Source of the DNA: Lasiosphaeris hirsuta
Lineage: Eukaryota > Ascomycota > Sordariomycetes > Sordariales > Lasiosphaeriaceae
Reading direction: 5' to 3'
DNA length: 64,000 nt
NCBI GenBank assembly: GCA_030549175.1
Contig: JAUKUA010000005.1
Location: forward strand, 248,001-312,000
Part shown: positions 32,701 through 44,103 of the stretch, piece by piece
Layout of the letters: each line of letters starts with the position of its first letter
Position numbering within the stretch: position 1 is the first letter of the stretch
Position numbers and translations under genes: made by a program
Notes under the pieces: generated by a model
Database searches by the model: none
Told to the model about the DNA's origin: nothing
The model's input: only the letters and a program-made list of their open reading frames with translations

Positions 32701-33747
32701 GCGAGGCTTGATGCATGGGAGCCAAGTTAACAACTCTTAGACCTGATTTTGGGACATGTGCTCTCTGAGCCGAGGACGGAAGTCTCTAGATACAGCTGGG
32801 TTGACAAACTCCAAATGCAGAATAAGCATTGCATTCCCGAGATACCAAAATGTGCCGCTGTGATATGTGTAACCTTAACAACGGGTTCCAGGCCGAAATT
32901 AGTATAATGCATGCATAGCAACCTATCAGTACAGCCACGGTGGGATAATACAGCAAAGGAGCCTGATACTGATTTCCGATCGCGTGTTGGCCCTCGATAC
33001 CTTCCCACAGTCCCCCGTAATAGCTAGGTGCCCAGACGTACGTTCGATCTGGGTACTCGCCTTCTTTTTGATCGCGGCAGAATAGGATCGAGAGTCTCTA
33101 CGAAAAGAGAGACACATGTGACGGCTGATTTCATCAAGCACGACTACCTTTCTCTATGAGTTACCTTTGGCTTCCGCCACCCTTAGTTTATCCAGCTCAT
33201 TTATGCACTGATGTCTCGCTGGCCAGGTGCGGCTTCGAGAAGAAAAATCGGACGAATCCTGCTTGCTTCTCCTCGTTCGTCTCGAATCCGCTCTTGACGC
33301 GTCCGACTTTGTCCCCGGGTTCGCCAAGGACGAGCAAGTGCACCAGCAGTGGGGCCTCCGTGTCAAATCTCTCCGAGCGCAGGGTGGCTGTGCTCCTGAC
33401 GCGGCTGGGTGGGCATTCCAGGAGCTAAAAAGCAGCGCGAGATGTCAAAGGTTGACCAAAGACAGCCATCCGAGTTGGATCAACTGATAGACCCTGATTT
33501 CGCCAAAGGAGGAAGCTCTCGGACATCAGCGACAAGACCGTGGGGTATAACACCCTTATTTAGATTCCGGACGTTCCACCCTTCACTATATTTTCCGAGC
33601 GGCGACTGTTGTCTATAGACTTGTTTATGGATGCTATATAACCGCCCGTGGTGAAGTAGAGTCATGCGCCTGCTTAGCTGATAATGGGAATAGGAGATCG
33701 GTACAGGAAAACGGTGCTTTTGTCATTTTCTTCTTCGTGTGTGCACT

Positions 33748-33810
33748 GTGGATGATGTGGATGATGTGGATGATGTGGATGATGTGGATGATGTGGATGA
33801 TGTGGAAGAT
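33748..33810 (+). repeat. Minisatellite, 9-bp unit x 7
   Basis: Seven head-to-tail copies of GTGGATGAT, the last with one change (GTGGAAGAT), followed by GTAGG. Read on the minus strand in one frame it encodes repeated His-Ile-Ile, but no supported gene contains it. Confidence 0.95.
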
Positions 33811-34764
33811 GTAGGATCTCCGATCCACGCAGCTATACCTCGAATTATCTATTTGGCAGAGCGCGCTTTGCGCGCACAGGCTACCCGCGCAGAGCGCTAG
33901 ACATACAATAGGTCTAGTAACCCACAAGCGTTGCCAAAAGGGAGAGAACAGAAGACCGGCAGCCAATAGGATCGCGTCGATCCACTGCGGCTGCAGTCGC
34001 AAGGCCAGGTCATCGCACGAGAACTTTCAAAGTGCCTTGCAGGCGAAGTAACAGATAAAGCACATACAAGGGATTACAGCGAATATGATTTCACCGCCAT
34101 TGATGTTGCAAGAACCAAGGGCAGATGCATCAAAACAAGTTTCAAAGTAGGGGCCCACAGACCTCTAATACAGTGCCGCGGCTTTGGGAAAGGTATTATT
34201 ATGTGCGCAAAGTGCAAATAAATCAATTGTGCCAGTGTCCGAAGACCGAATACTAGGTTGGCAAAGGTGGCCGATTGCTTGCGCGTCGGTGGCTGATTTC
34301 GTTGTTCACTAGGTAGGAGTGCTGCAGCGTTCGGGCGAGCGCTGCAGTAGTTGGCGATGGCTTCAATCAGCGGTGCGCAGGGATTGGCCGCGCAGATCCG
34401 AGGCTGGAGGTGCCAAATATGATAGGCTCAGCTGGGCTTGGTTTCGTTTCGGCCCGCAGGCGCCACATAAGTGGCATCTGCGCTCAGGGTCCAAGGGTCT
34501 CCCCACCCTTCTCTAGGGTGGTCACACTCAATTCAGTCAAATCAAGCCATATTTATGCGGAAGTGCTGCAGGATTCAGCAGAAGGCGCCCCATGATGGGG
34601 ATGTCCGCTTGTCCAGACAGCCTTAGTGGCTGGGCATCGCAGGGGCATGGAGCCGGCTGGAGATCTGAAGCTATGCTTTTTGAGGTCTTTTTCTTTTTTC
34701 TCATGTCTGAGGCTGCCTCCCCTGTCAAGCCCCCTGCTCTTGTTTACTGTTCTCCAGACATTCG

Positions 34765-34801
34765 TTTCCCCCCCCCCCCCCCCCCCTTCTTCTTCTTCTC
34801 T
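34765..34801 (+). repeat. Poly-pyrimidine tract (C19 plus TTC repeats) upstream of the glyoxal oxidase
   Basis: A run of 19 C residues (34768-34786) flanked by TTT and (TTC)n, ending about 85 bp before the glyoxal oxidase ATG. Pyrimidine-rich tracts are common just upstream of fungal start codons. The homopolymer length may not be exact in the assembly. Confidence 0.85.
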
Positions 34802-34885
34802 GCCCACTCGTTTCAGAACTTGGATGACTTTAGAGGGTCGTTGCTACCTTGCGCATTCAGTGCTGTCACAACAGCCTGTGTTACA

Positions 34886-36870
34886 ATGGCACGCATTAAG
34901 GATGTTTCCTGCCTCCTTGCTCTCCTGGCCTCCGTCCTGGCTACCCAGGAGCTGGCTGGGAAGTTTAAGATCATTGGCAATTCTGGCGTCGGTGCCATGC
35001 TCACTGTCCAGGCCACTCCCGACACGGTCTTTATTATCGACAAGACACAGAAAAATGAGCTTCAAGTTGGAGGCCACAGTGCCTGGGCAACCGCGTACGA
35101 CTTGCGGACCAACACAATTCGAGCTATGGACATAGGAACGAACACGTTTTGCGCCGCTGGTGTCATCCTTGGCAATGGCACTATTCTCCACGCCGGCGGC
35201 GACCTCGCTTCTCAGTATCCTATGGATGGTATCAACGGCAGCATCGATGGCCGTCGACGCCTTCGTCTGCTCGACCCATGCGACGACGGAAACTGTGAAT
35301 GGACAGACCGTGCCGACCTGGAGATGAACTCGCCCCGCTGGTATCCTACCCTCGAGGTTCTCGAAGACGGATCGACTATTATCATGGGTGGCTCTGTCAA
35401 AGGCGCCTATGTCAACCCCGAGGACAACCCGACGTACGAGTACTTCCCGTCTCGTGGCGCCGACCGCAACATGACCTTCCTCGCCCGCACATACCCACTC
35501 AATTTGTATCCTCTTGTCTGGCTTCTCCCCGACTCTCGCCTGTTCGTCCAGGCTGATTACAAGGCGATTAATGTCCGACATCCTCTTAACCCTACCGAAG
35601 CGTCCACTACTAACTGGGCATTCTTCTCCTGCAGTTCGACCATGTGAATAATATTGAACAGGATCTTCCAGACATCCCATACTCATTCCGGGTGTACCCT
35701 GCCTCGGCCGCCAATTGGCTCACCCCCCTCACGGCCGAAAATAACTACACGCACACTGTCAACTTCTGCGGCGGCGTAAGCTTGACAAAGGACGAACTGA
35801 TAGGCTCGGTCGATGGCCCACCTGCATTAGACGTGCTCCAGGTCGCTGCCGATACATCGTGCACGTCTCTCAATCCCCTCGATGCGAAGCCAGTCTGGAA
35901 CGACTTTGAGCCACTGCCCGAGGGCCGCATCATGGGCAGCGCTATTATCCTCCCGGATCTCACGATCCTCATCCTCAACGGTGCCCACTATGGCACGGCT
36001 GGCTACGGCGACCTCGGCAGCGCTTCATGGATGACGGCCGGAGCGTCGTATGCAGAGTCACCCACCCTGACACCCATCATCTACGACCCAAAGCGTCCCA
36101 AGGGCAAGCAGTGGAGCTCCGACGGCCTCTCACCGTCCACCATCCCACGCATGTACCACTCCACAGCTATTCTGCTCAGCGATGGATCCGTCTTCGTCTC
36201 CGGATCCAACCCCAATTCCGACGTCGTTCCCCCCGAGGATACTAAGTATGGGACCGAGTACCGCGTCGAGAAGTTTTACCCGCCTTATTTCAAGGCCGCT
36301 CGCCGACCCCGGCCCACCGGCCTACCCGATAGCCTGTCGTACGGTGGTGACCCTTTCACCATTGAGCTATCCAGTGACGACCTTTTCGGCGATACGAAAA
36401 ACATCAAGACCATCATGGTGACATATATCCGCCCAGGCTCCTCGACCCACGCCATCAACTTCGCTCAGCGAGCCATTAAACTGCAGTGGAGCCACAAGAT
36501 GCTCGACAACGGCGGTGTCCGGTTGTCCGTCCAGCAGCTCCCCTCGCCAACCATATTCGCCCCCGGTCCTGCTCTCCTGTACGTGGTGGTGGCCGGCATT
36601 CCATCCGAGGGCAAGTTTGTGATGGCTGGTAGCGGCAAGCTGGGCAAGCAGGTTGTCCGTCCGCTCGTCCTCCCCCTCGTCGACGTTGAGCCCTCGGCAT
36701 CCGACCCCGGGTCAACCAAGCCGGTCCCGAACCCCAGCGGCAACCCCAGCGGCAACTCCACCGCCAGCAGCAGCGACGACAAGTCTGCTAACATTTCTGG
36801 CCGTGTGGCTTCTCCGGCAACACTCGCAGTCGTCAGCCTCCTGACCTTGGTCAGCCTTACGCTGCTTTAA
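34886..36870 (+). CDS. Glyoxal oxidase (AA5 copper-radical oxidase), GPI-anchored type
   Basis: Two exons, 34886-35572 and 35635-36870 (1923 nt, 640 aa). The intron is GTCCGA..CTAAC..TGCAG. Copper-radical oxidases of subfamily AA5_1 oxidise aldehydes such as glyoxal and methylglyoxal, making H2O2. Residues 1-19 form a signal peptide. The Cys-Tyr cofactor residues are visible: C89 in GTNTFCAAG and Y153 in SPRWYPTLE. The copper ligands are Y403 and H404 in RMYHSTAILLSDGSVFVSGS and H501 in STHAINF. The spacing follows the characterised basidiomycete enzyme (C70, Y135, Y377, H378, H471). The C-terminus has a Pro/Ser/Asn-rich linker, then a hydrophobic tail (ATLAVVSLLTLVSLTLL) ending the protein, the pattern of a GPI signal. 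It is therefore probably wall- or membrane-attached, supplying H2O2 outside the cell. Confidence 0.9.
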
Positions 36871-37434
36871 TTACCCTTAGACTTTCAGCGAAATTTGTTT
36901 GGAAAGGACTAGTGCCCGGCTAGCAAGTCCCTTCATTCTGTAGGAGCCAGCGGTAATGTCAACCTAATGTTACGAAGTGGGCTACGAGGATTAATAGAGT
37001 ACCTTATCTGAGGGATCCAATAATAGCATCGTTAGATAGAAGTGTGGCCCAGCTATAATGTAGACTTGTTCCGGGTCTTCGTGAGGGTCTACGATTTATA
37101 TAGACATTATATTCTTATTCTTTCCCTGTGTGTCAGCACATATCAACCAAGTCACCCACACGTTCCCACCAAGGGTCAATGAGTCAGTAAGGTTACTTAT
37201 CGTCAGTTAGTAGCTGGCTTGATGCCTCTTTGTTTGCCCTGGTTTCGCGCCTTCTTTCGTTCATGAATGTGCCAGTTCGATAAGGCAGGTCGATTGCCTC
37301 AATCTGGATAGCCTGCCTCCCAGAATGTGCGTTGAAAGTGCGGACTTCTCCACCTCAGCCAATCCCGGCAGGTAACATAATCTGATTTCCCATACGACTT
37401 GTACGGTACCCAAGGTACCTATCCCTGAGACATT
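36871..37434. other. Intergenic region, no gene seen
   Basis: Terminator side of the glyoxal oxidase, then AT-rich sequence up to the HET pseudogene. No gene, RNA or repeat recognised. Confidence 0.4.
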
Positions 37435-38694
37435 TCAATCTGAATTCGACTTCCTCGCCTCCAACACCCCGACCCGACTCTCCCCACATGCACCTTTAGC
37501 AAATCTGCACCTCCGGACTTTCTTCCAAGATATATCTTCCAGGAAGATACCCAGCCCCCACCTCTTGTAGATTGGCACAGAGTCCCACGGCATACCAAAT
37601 TTCTCAACGAGAATGAAGTAGTGCCTTTCGGGCTGCAAGCTCCTTCGCGCCCTTTTCAATACCCAGAACCACGCATCGCACCTGGGCCGCTGAGGCTATT
37701 TCGTGTCGCATCTTCCCCCGTTGTATCAATGCCGGCGGTGACGAAATGTCTTATCTTTCCCCAATAGGGCTGTTCGTGTGCCCTGCACATCCAAATGGTC
37801 ACGGCCCCTGCCGCCCTGGACCCATGGAGACTGTATATCCGTCCATTCAATCTCTCCAAGACCGGGCTGGAGAAAGTCGATCTCCCCTATATATGCCATC
37901 CGCGACCATGATGGCGCGCCAGGATGATCGGGAGTAAATAAGATACGCTCGAGCGAGGTTTTATAGGAAGGCCGGTACCACAGTAACATCCCCAAGAGGA
38001 GGCCGCTATTCTTCTTGCCTCCATCGAAAATTCCATAGCCACCATAAGCATCCAAAGCTTTAACCAGCCGTGACTAGATACTGTCCAAGGCGATAGCGCG
38101 ATCAGAGGGCAGCGCAAAGTAACGCCCCGAGTAGGTTTTGTACAGGCGCTGGAGACGGATAATCTTCTTGCCTTAATTAGCTCGTTGACACGATGATACG
38201 TAGGAAGTTGGGGTCGCCGATCGACGTAATAGGGTTGCTTTTTACGTTAGAGGGTGCCACAAGTCCACAGACTTATAATCTCTTACTTAAAAAGTACCGA
38301 CTCTTCACTTACTTACTCATCTTATTTTGTACCTCGCAGCGGACACCGCCCCCACACTCAAACTAGGCCTGATTTTCCGTAAGAAAACAGTCCGGCAGGC
38401 CAAGGCGTACTCTTGGAGGATCCATCCGTGACTGTTTAGATAACAGTTAAGTACATCCGCGCTGAAATCATCAATATTCTCGCAGATGTAATTCGGGGAT
38501 CCATCTACCCCAGCTAAAGCAACGTAGTCCCAGTCCCCTCCCAAGGCTGTTAAAATGGCCTGCATGTCGCTTGAAGTGGGCGATTTTCCAACACCAACTC
38601 TCCGCTGGATCAATGCTTGCATCTCTCTGACTTCCTTCGCCTTCTGCTGCTCATCCCAGGCCCAGACGAAAGCCCAATCGAGTGTGCTTTGCAC
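37435..38694 (-). pseudogene. HET-domain gene, decayed
   Basis: Minus-strand remnant of a heterokaryon-incompatibility-type gene lacking its start. Reading leftward: YVALAGVDGSPNYICENIDD, then LNSHGWILQEYALACRTVFL, the typical 'R/G-W-x-L-Q-E' centre of HET proteins. After a shift comes GDPNFLRIIVS, then ALPSDRAIALDSI and, beyond a TAG at about 38075, SRLVKALDAYGGYGIFDGGK, LLLGMLLWYRPSYKTSLERI, APSWSRMAYIGEIDFLQPGL, and finally ERHYFILVEKFGMPWDSV. This order is that of the middle and C-terminal part of a long HET protein. At least two stop codons and two frame changes lie between the pieces. The N-terminal HET signature is missing, being truncated where the neighbouring plus-strand HET gene begins. 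Confidence 0.72.
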
Positions 38695-38747
38695 GTGAGC
38701 CGCCTACCTGACGAAAAGCACAGCTAAGAAGCCCCCCTCTCTTACAC

Positions 38748-39569
38748 ATGGCTTCTGCAGCTAAGCCTTTCCTGGCGGTGAGAAGAACTAATTTAAAACC
38801 GTGCCATTCAATGCAATGGCTAGACTGTCCCAGTTGGGACAAACCTAGCAACTGTTCTGCAAAGACTACGCAAGACGCCTCAAGGGTGGTATGGACCGAC
38901 GCTTTATGCACCAACCAAGACGACGTTGCCGGGAGGAGCCATCAAGTGTCTAAGATGGGGATAGTCTATGAGCAAGCATTTCAGCGATGGTACAGTGGGG
39001 ACATGCGAGATGGAAACACAAATCACCTGGACTGAAAGCTATGCTCAGAATGTACAAGCGTTCAAAGGATCATCTCGAAAAGGTTGCGTTAACACTCACG
39101 GCTGGCCGGAACTGGTACGGTCTTCCTGTGCAGGATATTGCTGCCCATGTGGCCGATTATTGCGGTGCCTGCTCAAGGACGGGCTTTTGTGGTCGCTTAA
39201 AGACGATGCGTTCGCGCAGTCGCGGTACAGTCCAAGTGAATCTCGGAGCGAAGACGCTGATACCAATAGTTCCTCGACAGGGGACTATGCCACATTCGAG
39301 GGCTCAAGGCACTGTCCGAGGGAGGCAATGCGGACCGCTTTCTCGACGCAGCGGCAACGGTCTGCAGCAACCGCACCACCTTTACAATGGTAGGAGGTGG
39401 TATCGGGGTTGAGCCGGAAGTAATCAAAGGGGATGACGTAGTCTGTATCCTCTATGGGGCTGATACTCCCTTCATTATCCGGCCGGTACCGGGAAAAGGA
39501 TATATGTTAATCGGGGAGTGCTATATTCGTGAGCTTATACAAGGAGGCGCCGTTGAATCTCAGCAAGGT
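38748..39569 (+). pseudogene. HET-domain gene, main part (5' of the retroelement insertion)
   Basis: Plus-strand heterokaryon-incompatibility gene relic. The HET signature RVVWTDALCTNQDDVAGRSH, QVSKMGIVYEQA (family 'WIDALCINQxD..R..QV..M..IY..A') lies at about 38885-38985. The central domain is missing. After a frame change come LTLTAGRNWYGLPVQDIAAH, VADYCGACSRTG, and after another change GGNADRFLDAAATVCSNRTT, then the diagnostic C-terminal block KGDDVVCILYGADTPFIIRP, YMLIGECYIRELIQGGAV. The frame runs into the retroelement's LTR at 39570 and continues at 53779. The frameshifts and internal loss make it non-functional apart from the insertion. Confidence 0.75.
39565..39569 (+). repeat. Target-site duplication AAGGT (left) of the outer retroelement
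   Basis: The five bases before the outer LTR, identical to 53774-53778. It lies inside the HET gene's last codons. Confidence 0.85.
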
Positions 39570-40936
39570 TGTGACACAGGCCAGCCCGCGGAGGTCTGGG
39601 GTGTGACAACCACAAGGTGAGATATCAAATGAAGAGTCAGACTACAGAGCTTTAACCTTTTCCTAACTCTCGACTTAACCGTTCAGCGAACCACCCCGAC
39701 AATTACTATTAGTCTAGTTTAAAGCTTTCACACGACGAACTCAAGGACTTGATCTTCGCAAGGCTAATAAACACAAGGTCCGATTCAGAGGTTTAGAACA
39801 GAACGGTGAGGGAGTTAACTGTCGCAATGCAAAGTGGTGGAAAGCCAGGGAGAAGGAGGTTCAGGGAGATGGAATGATCCAACAGAGGATAAGACACAAT
39901 ACTTCGTAGTTACAAGTCAGGAGAAACAGAAGGGTTCACAAGGTTGTATTACCCCTCAGCTTCACTGAAGTTCAGCTGATAATCTTTCTAGGTTTGTCCA
40001 AAGAGAACTGGGGAGCTTCTTCCTCTCGAGGATCCATCGCAGCGCACCGGTCCTACTTATGGAAGGCTATGTACAAGATACAAGGATACCAAAATACCTG
40101 AAGGATCCTCCTAGCCGCCCGTCGGTCCCGAATCTCCTTTCTAGCCGCCCGTCTCTCGCGCCCTACAAATCAATGGCTACAAGCCAGGTGGGGTCGGCCC
40201 ATCATACGTCGGCCCTTAGTTGGTATTAGTACTTACTCCTACAGCTCAAGCGGCCATGGTAACCATCGCTGTGGAGGTTCCTTCACAGCCTCGGTACTTA
40301 CGTTGGCCACAAGTTACTAAGTCCTAAGGCTAGCACTTGTCACAGCAACGGTTCCCTTCGTGACTCACACGCGGGGGTCGCGACCACCTGTCACCACTGA
40401 AGCTAGACTCCGGAGAATGTCGGGTTCCAGGTCTTCCAAAGGAATGCTAGCGATAGCGGGGAGGTCCTTGATTTGAAAGACCAGCTGTAGGATCCTGGCT
40501 GCTGTGCAGGCCCTGATTGCGATGCTGAGGTTGAGTGGCTCGTCCATGACAAATCTGAAGTCTGGTGACGTTGCCTAGCGCGGGCAAGGTCCACTGTGTG
40601 GCTGCTCTGGCTTGTGGGTGGTTCGAGGTGTCCCGTCGCGACCCGTGGTCGTGCCTGAGGATCCGTTGACCTGTGTGCGGGCCGGAAAGGTCGCCGTTCA
40701 CATGATGGAGTGTGCCCCGAGGTTAAACCACGTTGTGGCAACCTTCTTGGTGGTGGAGGTTAAACCAATTGGTCCATTGTGACAGGTGTACCAACTGGTT
40801 TAGTTCCTAGTTCCACATTGACGGGTTCCCTGACCCTGTTGTTGTGGATCCATGATGTTGTGTAGGTGTGTGGTGTGTGCCGGTGGTGTAGCTCGGTCAA
40901 GGAGGTCAGTGACCCTGTGAGCCTACCAGTGTGACA
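39570..40936 (-). repeat. 3' LTR of the outer element (diverged copy)
   Basis: 1367 bp, ends TGTGACAC..GTGTGACA on the plus strand. Nearly unmutated by RIP. Compared with the other LTRs it lacks a CTAGGTCGA-type segment near its outer start and has a different sequence at about 40735-40905. Confidence 0.85.
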
Positions 40937-41271
40937 TATTCTTCTTTAGAACTTACATATATAAGGAGGTTATCAATATAGGACAGGAAGCCTTGATCGA
41001 TAAGATTTCAAAAGATATGATTTATCATGTCTTAGAAGGTAACGGGAGTATTAATAAGGCCGAAGGATATTACGTTAAACTCGAAGAGGCTATAATAGGT
41101 TCGAAACGTTATTTTCCATTCGTAACCTTCCTTTATCCAAATTAAGTTAAACCCTGACTTTAAGTCTATCTTTATAAAGATAATTAACTTAGTAAGGATG
41201 TCTTAAAGTTCGGTGATAAGAGGTAGTAAATAACAGTTCTTAACGGTTCGTTCGTTAATTCTGTCACACTG
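40937..41271 (-). pseudogene. Reverse transcriptase fragment of the outer element, joined to the LTR
   Basis: The minus strand reads ITFRTYYSLFEFNVISFGLI (family 'TAFRTRYGxFExxVMPFGLTNAPA') and, at its end, FLSYIDNLLIYVSSKEEY, the YxDD box with the second Asp as Asn. The very next base starts the LTR. It continues the reading from the right side of the inner element, beyond 49057. Stops are TAA or TAG. Confidence 0.8.
41267..41271 (+). repeat. Target-site duplication AATTC (left) of the inner retroelement
   Basis: Five bases before the inner LTR, identical to 49052-49056 after the other LTR. Confidence 0.88.
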
Positions 41272-42589
41272 GTAGGCTCACCTAGGTCGACAGGGTCACT
41301 GACCTCCTTGACCGAGCCCTACACCAGCAGCACGAACCACACACAAGAAGTACATACCCATTGACCCACGAACATCCGTCATGGATCACGTGGATAAGGG
41401 AACTATCACAGAGGATGGCCACAACGTGGCTCAACCTCGGGACACGATCCCACACGTGGCTTATGGCCTATTCAGCCGACACGCAGGTCAGTAGATTCTC
41501 CTAAGTACCCACGGGTTGCAACGGAATGCCTAGAACCACTCATAAGCCAGAGTAGCTGTACAACGGATCTCGCCCGCGCTAGGCAATGTCATCAGACTTC
41601 AGATTTGTCATAGACAAGCCATCCAACCTCAGCATCGTAGCCAGGGCCTACACAGTTAGCCCAGACCCTACAGCTGGTCTTTCGAATCATGGACCTCCCC
41701 GCTATCGCTGGTATTCCTTTGGAAGACCTGGAACCCAACGTTCTCCGGAGTCTAGCTTCAATGGTGACAGGTGGCCGTGACTCCCGTGTGTAAGTCACGA
41801 AGGGAACCGTTACTGTGATAGCCGACCTGGGGATTAACCTAACAGCGCTGTGGCTAACGTAAGTACCGAGAACGTGAAGGAACACCTGTAGTAATGGACA
41901 CCATGCCGCTAGAGCTGTATAGATAAGTACTAATACCGGCCATGGACCGACGTGTGATGGGCCGGCTTCACTTGGCTTGTAGCCGCTGATTTGTAGGGTA
42001 CGAGAGACGGGCGGCTAGAAAGGAGATTCGGGACCGACAGGCGGCTAGGAGGATCCTTCAGGTATTCTAGTATCCTTGTATCTTGTACATAGCCTTCCAT
42101 AAGTAGGACAGGTACGCTGCGATGGATCCTCGAGAGGAAGAAGCTCCCCAGTTCTCTTTGGACAAACCTAGAAAGATTATCAGCTGAACTTTAGTGAAGC
42201 TAAGGGGTAATATAACCTTGTGAACCCTTCTGTTTCTCCTGACTTGTAACTACGAAGTATTATGTCTTATCTTCTGTTAGATCATTCTATCTCCCTGAAC
42301 CTCCTTCTCCCTGGCTCTCCACCACTTTACATTGCGACAGTCAACTCCCTCACCGTTCTGTTCTAAAGCTCTGAATCGGACCTTGTGCTTATTAGCCTTG
42401 TGAAGATCAACTCCCTGAGTTCGTCGTGTGAAAGCTCTGAACTAGACCAATAGCAATTGTCGGGGTGGTTCGCTAAACGGTTAAGTCGTGAGTTAGGAAA
42501 AGGTTAAAGCTCTGTAGTCTGACCCTCCATTCGATATCTTACCTTGTGGTTGTCACACCCCAGACCTTCGTGGGCTGGCCTGTGTCACA
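41272..42589 (+). repeat. 5' LTR of the inner element
   Basis: 1318 bp, TGTCACACTGGTAGGCTCAC..GGCCTGTGTCACA. It looks free of RIP. Compared with the 3' LTR, almost every difference in the first ~700 bp is C here and T there, or G here and A there. Confidence 0.92.
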
Positions 42590-42735
42590 GATAATCTTTC
42601 TCTGTTAAAAACAACCTTCTACTTACTACCTCATTCATGATGGCCGGCAATCCTATATTATATTCGGCCGCGCTTCGGGGACGGGAAACTGAACCTAACC
42701 TAGGAACCGACCTCATGATCTGAGAGCCTCCCGAG

Positions 42736-44103
42736 ATGGAAATACAAACCATCAAGAAATTCCCTACACTTCCATCGAGCTCCGAAACCTCACCTCCTCT
42801 AGATAACGGTAATAATGACTCAGACGATGATCTCTATCGTGTGAGTCCACCTCCCGGTCCCCCTGTACCACCAGGAGGCCCACCTGGGCCTCCGGGACCC
42901 CCAGGACCTCAAGGTCCGGGCTCCCGGAGCCCTTCGCCCCTATGTAACCCTATGGCGATCCTTCTCGACCTCATCCGTACTAACCAGGACCTAATTCGTA
43001 ACAATACTAATGTAATTCGGGAATCCCGTGGTTAGGGTGCCGCCGTAACTATGGCGAAATCCGAAAAATACAATAGAAGGGATAAAGGCGAATTTGAAAC
43101 ATGGTGGCGCTCCATTAAGGAGTACTTTAGTGTCTATGAACGGAGTTTCCTTGACGACAAGGCCAAAATTAGTTTTGTTAGTACTCTCACTAAAAGTACT
43201 GCCCTTAAATGGCATCAGAAAAGGGGGACTCAGATCGAAAAGCTCGGCTTAGTAAATCAATGGAATAACTATGCCACCGCTATAGTCGAACGATTCCGTG
43301 ACCTAGTACGAAGAGCCAAGGACTACGAGGCTATGAAGACCCTGACCTACGATAGAGATATGAACGAATATGTAACAAAGTTTTAAGAACTTAATCATAC
43401 CGTCGATTTTAGTAGGTAAGCCCTATAATCACTAGTCACCAATACCATCTCCGATGCCATAATAGACCTAATCTATTCGCGTATGGGATATCTCCCTTCT
43501 GACGACGCCGACTTCCTTAAAGCCGTCGTTACCGCTAGGCTAATTTATAAGGACAAAATGAAAAATCACGAAATCAATTGTAAAGCTAAGTAAGGAAAAG
43601 AAGAGTCTACTTCGAATAACAAGGAACGTTCGAAGAAGGACAATCACTAAAAGGAAACTAATACCTCTAGTTCCCGTCCCGGTCCGGTACCTACAAAAGG
43701 AAAACCTAAGAAAGGCCCAAGGTAGAAGTAACAAGATAAGAAAGACAACCCCCCGGCATCTACCCGAGCTAAGTACTAACAAACCTATAAGGAAGCCGTC
43801 ACCGGGATAGACTAAGCCGAAATTAACAAACATAAGGTAAGCAAAGGATACTACTACTATGGGCGTCAAGACTATAACACTTTTAAATGTTATAGTAGGA
43901 AAACCGAGGATAGTAAGGATATTCCTAAGCTACCTAGAAAGATCTCCGGAGCTAAAACTAAACGTAGAAGAGATAAGAATGAGGATATCTCTCCTTAACT
44001 ATTTAAAAAGGCCAAGGTTTCCATAATAATAAAGAAAGACTATCCCGAGCTTTTTTCTTATATTGTTGAGCTATCTGATAGTGAGGATATATCGGATTTT
44101 TAA
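42736..44103 (+). pseudogene. gag of the inner element
   Basis: One frame from ATG 42736 to TAA 44101-44103. It begins with a short acidic region and a collagen-like Pro/Gly run (PPGPPVPPGGPPGPPGPPGP at about residues 37-56), then the Gag core (KGEFETWWRSIKEYFSVYER and following, 43051-43386). There is a single TAG at 43033-43035 in the otherwise clean first part, then many TAA/TAG after 43384. The C-terminal zinc knuckle is visible at about 43845-43900 with two ligand Cys turned to Tyr (GYYYYGRQDYNTFKCY), as TGT to TAT. Acidic C-terminal tail. Confidence 0.85.

Larger units (their letters stand above)
32701..34885. other. 2.2-kb intergenic stretch with a minisatellite, no confident gene
   Basis: Short plus frames at 33156-33428, 33227-33487 and 33409-33618 and minus frames at 33634-34002 and 34553-34807 have no recognisable domains. 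The region includes the 9-bp minisatellite (33748-33810) and, before the glyoxal oxidase, a C-rich tract. The frame at 33227-33487 has a helical, charged composition and could be a relic, but I cannot name it. Confidence 0.35.

Noticed and set aside
33748..33810. Regular short repeats, considered as a CRISPR-like array
   Set aside because: Units are head-to-tail without spacers in a fungal genome; a simple minisatellite.
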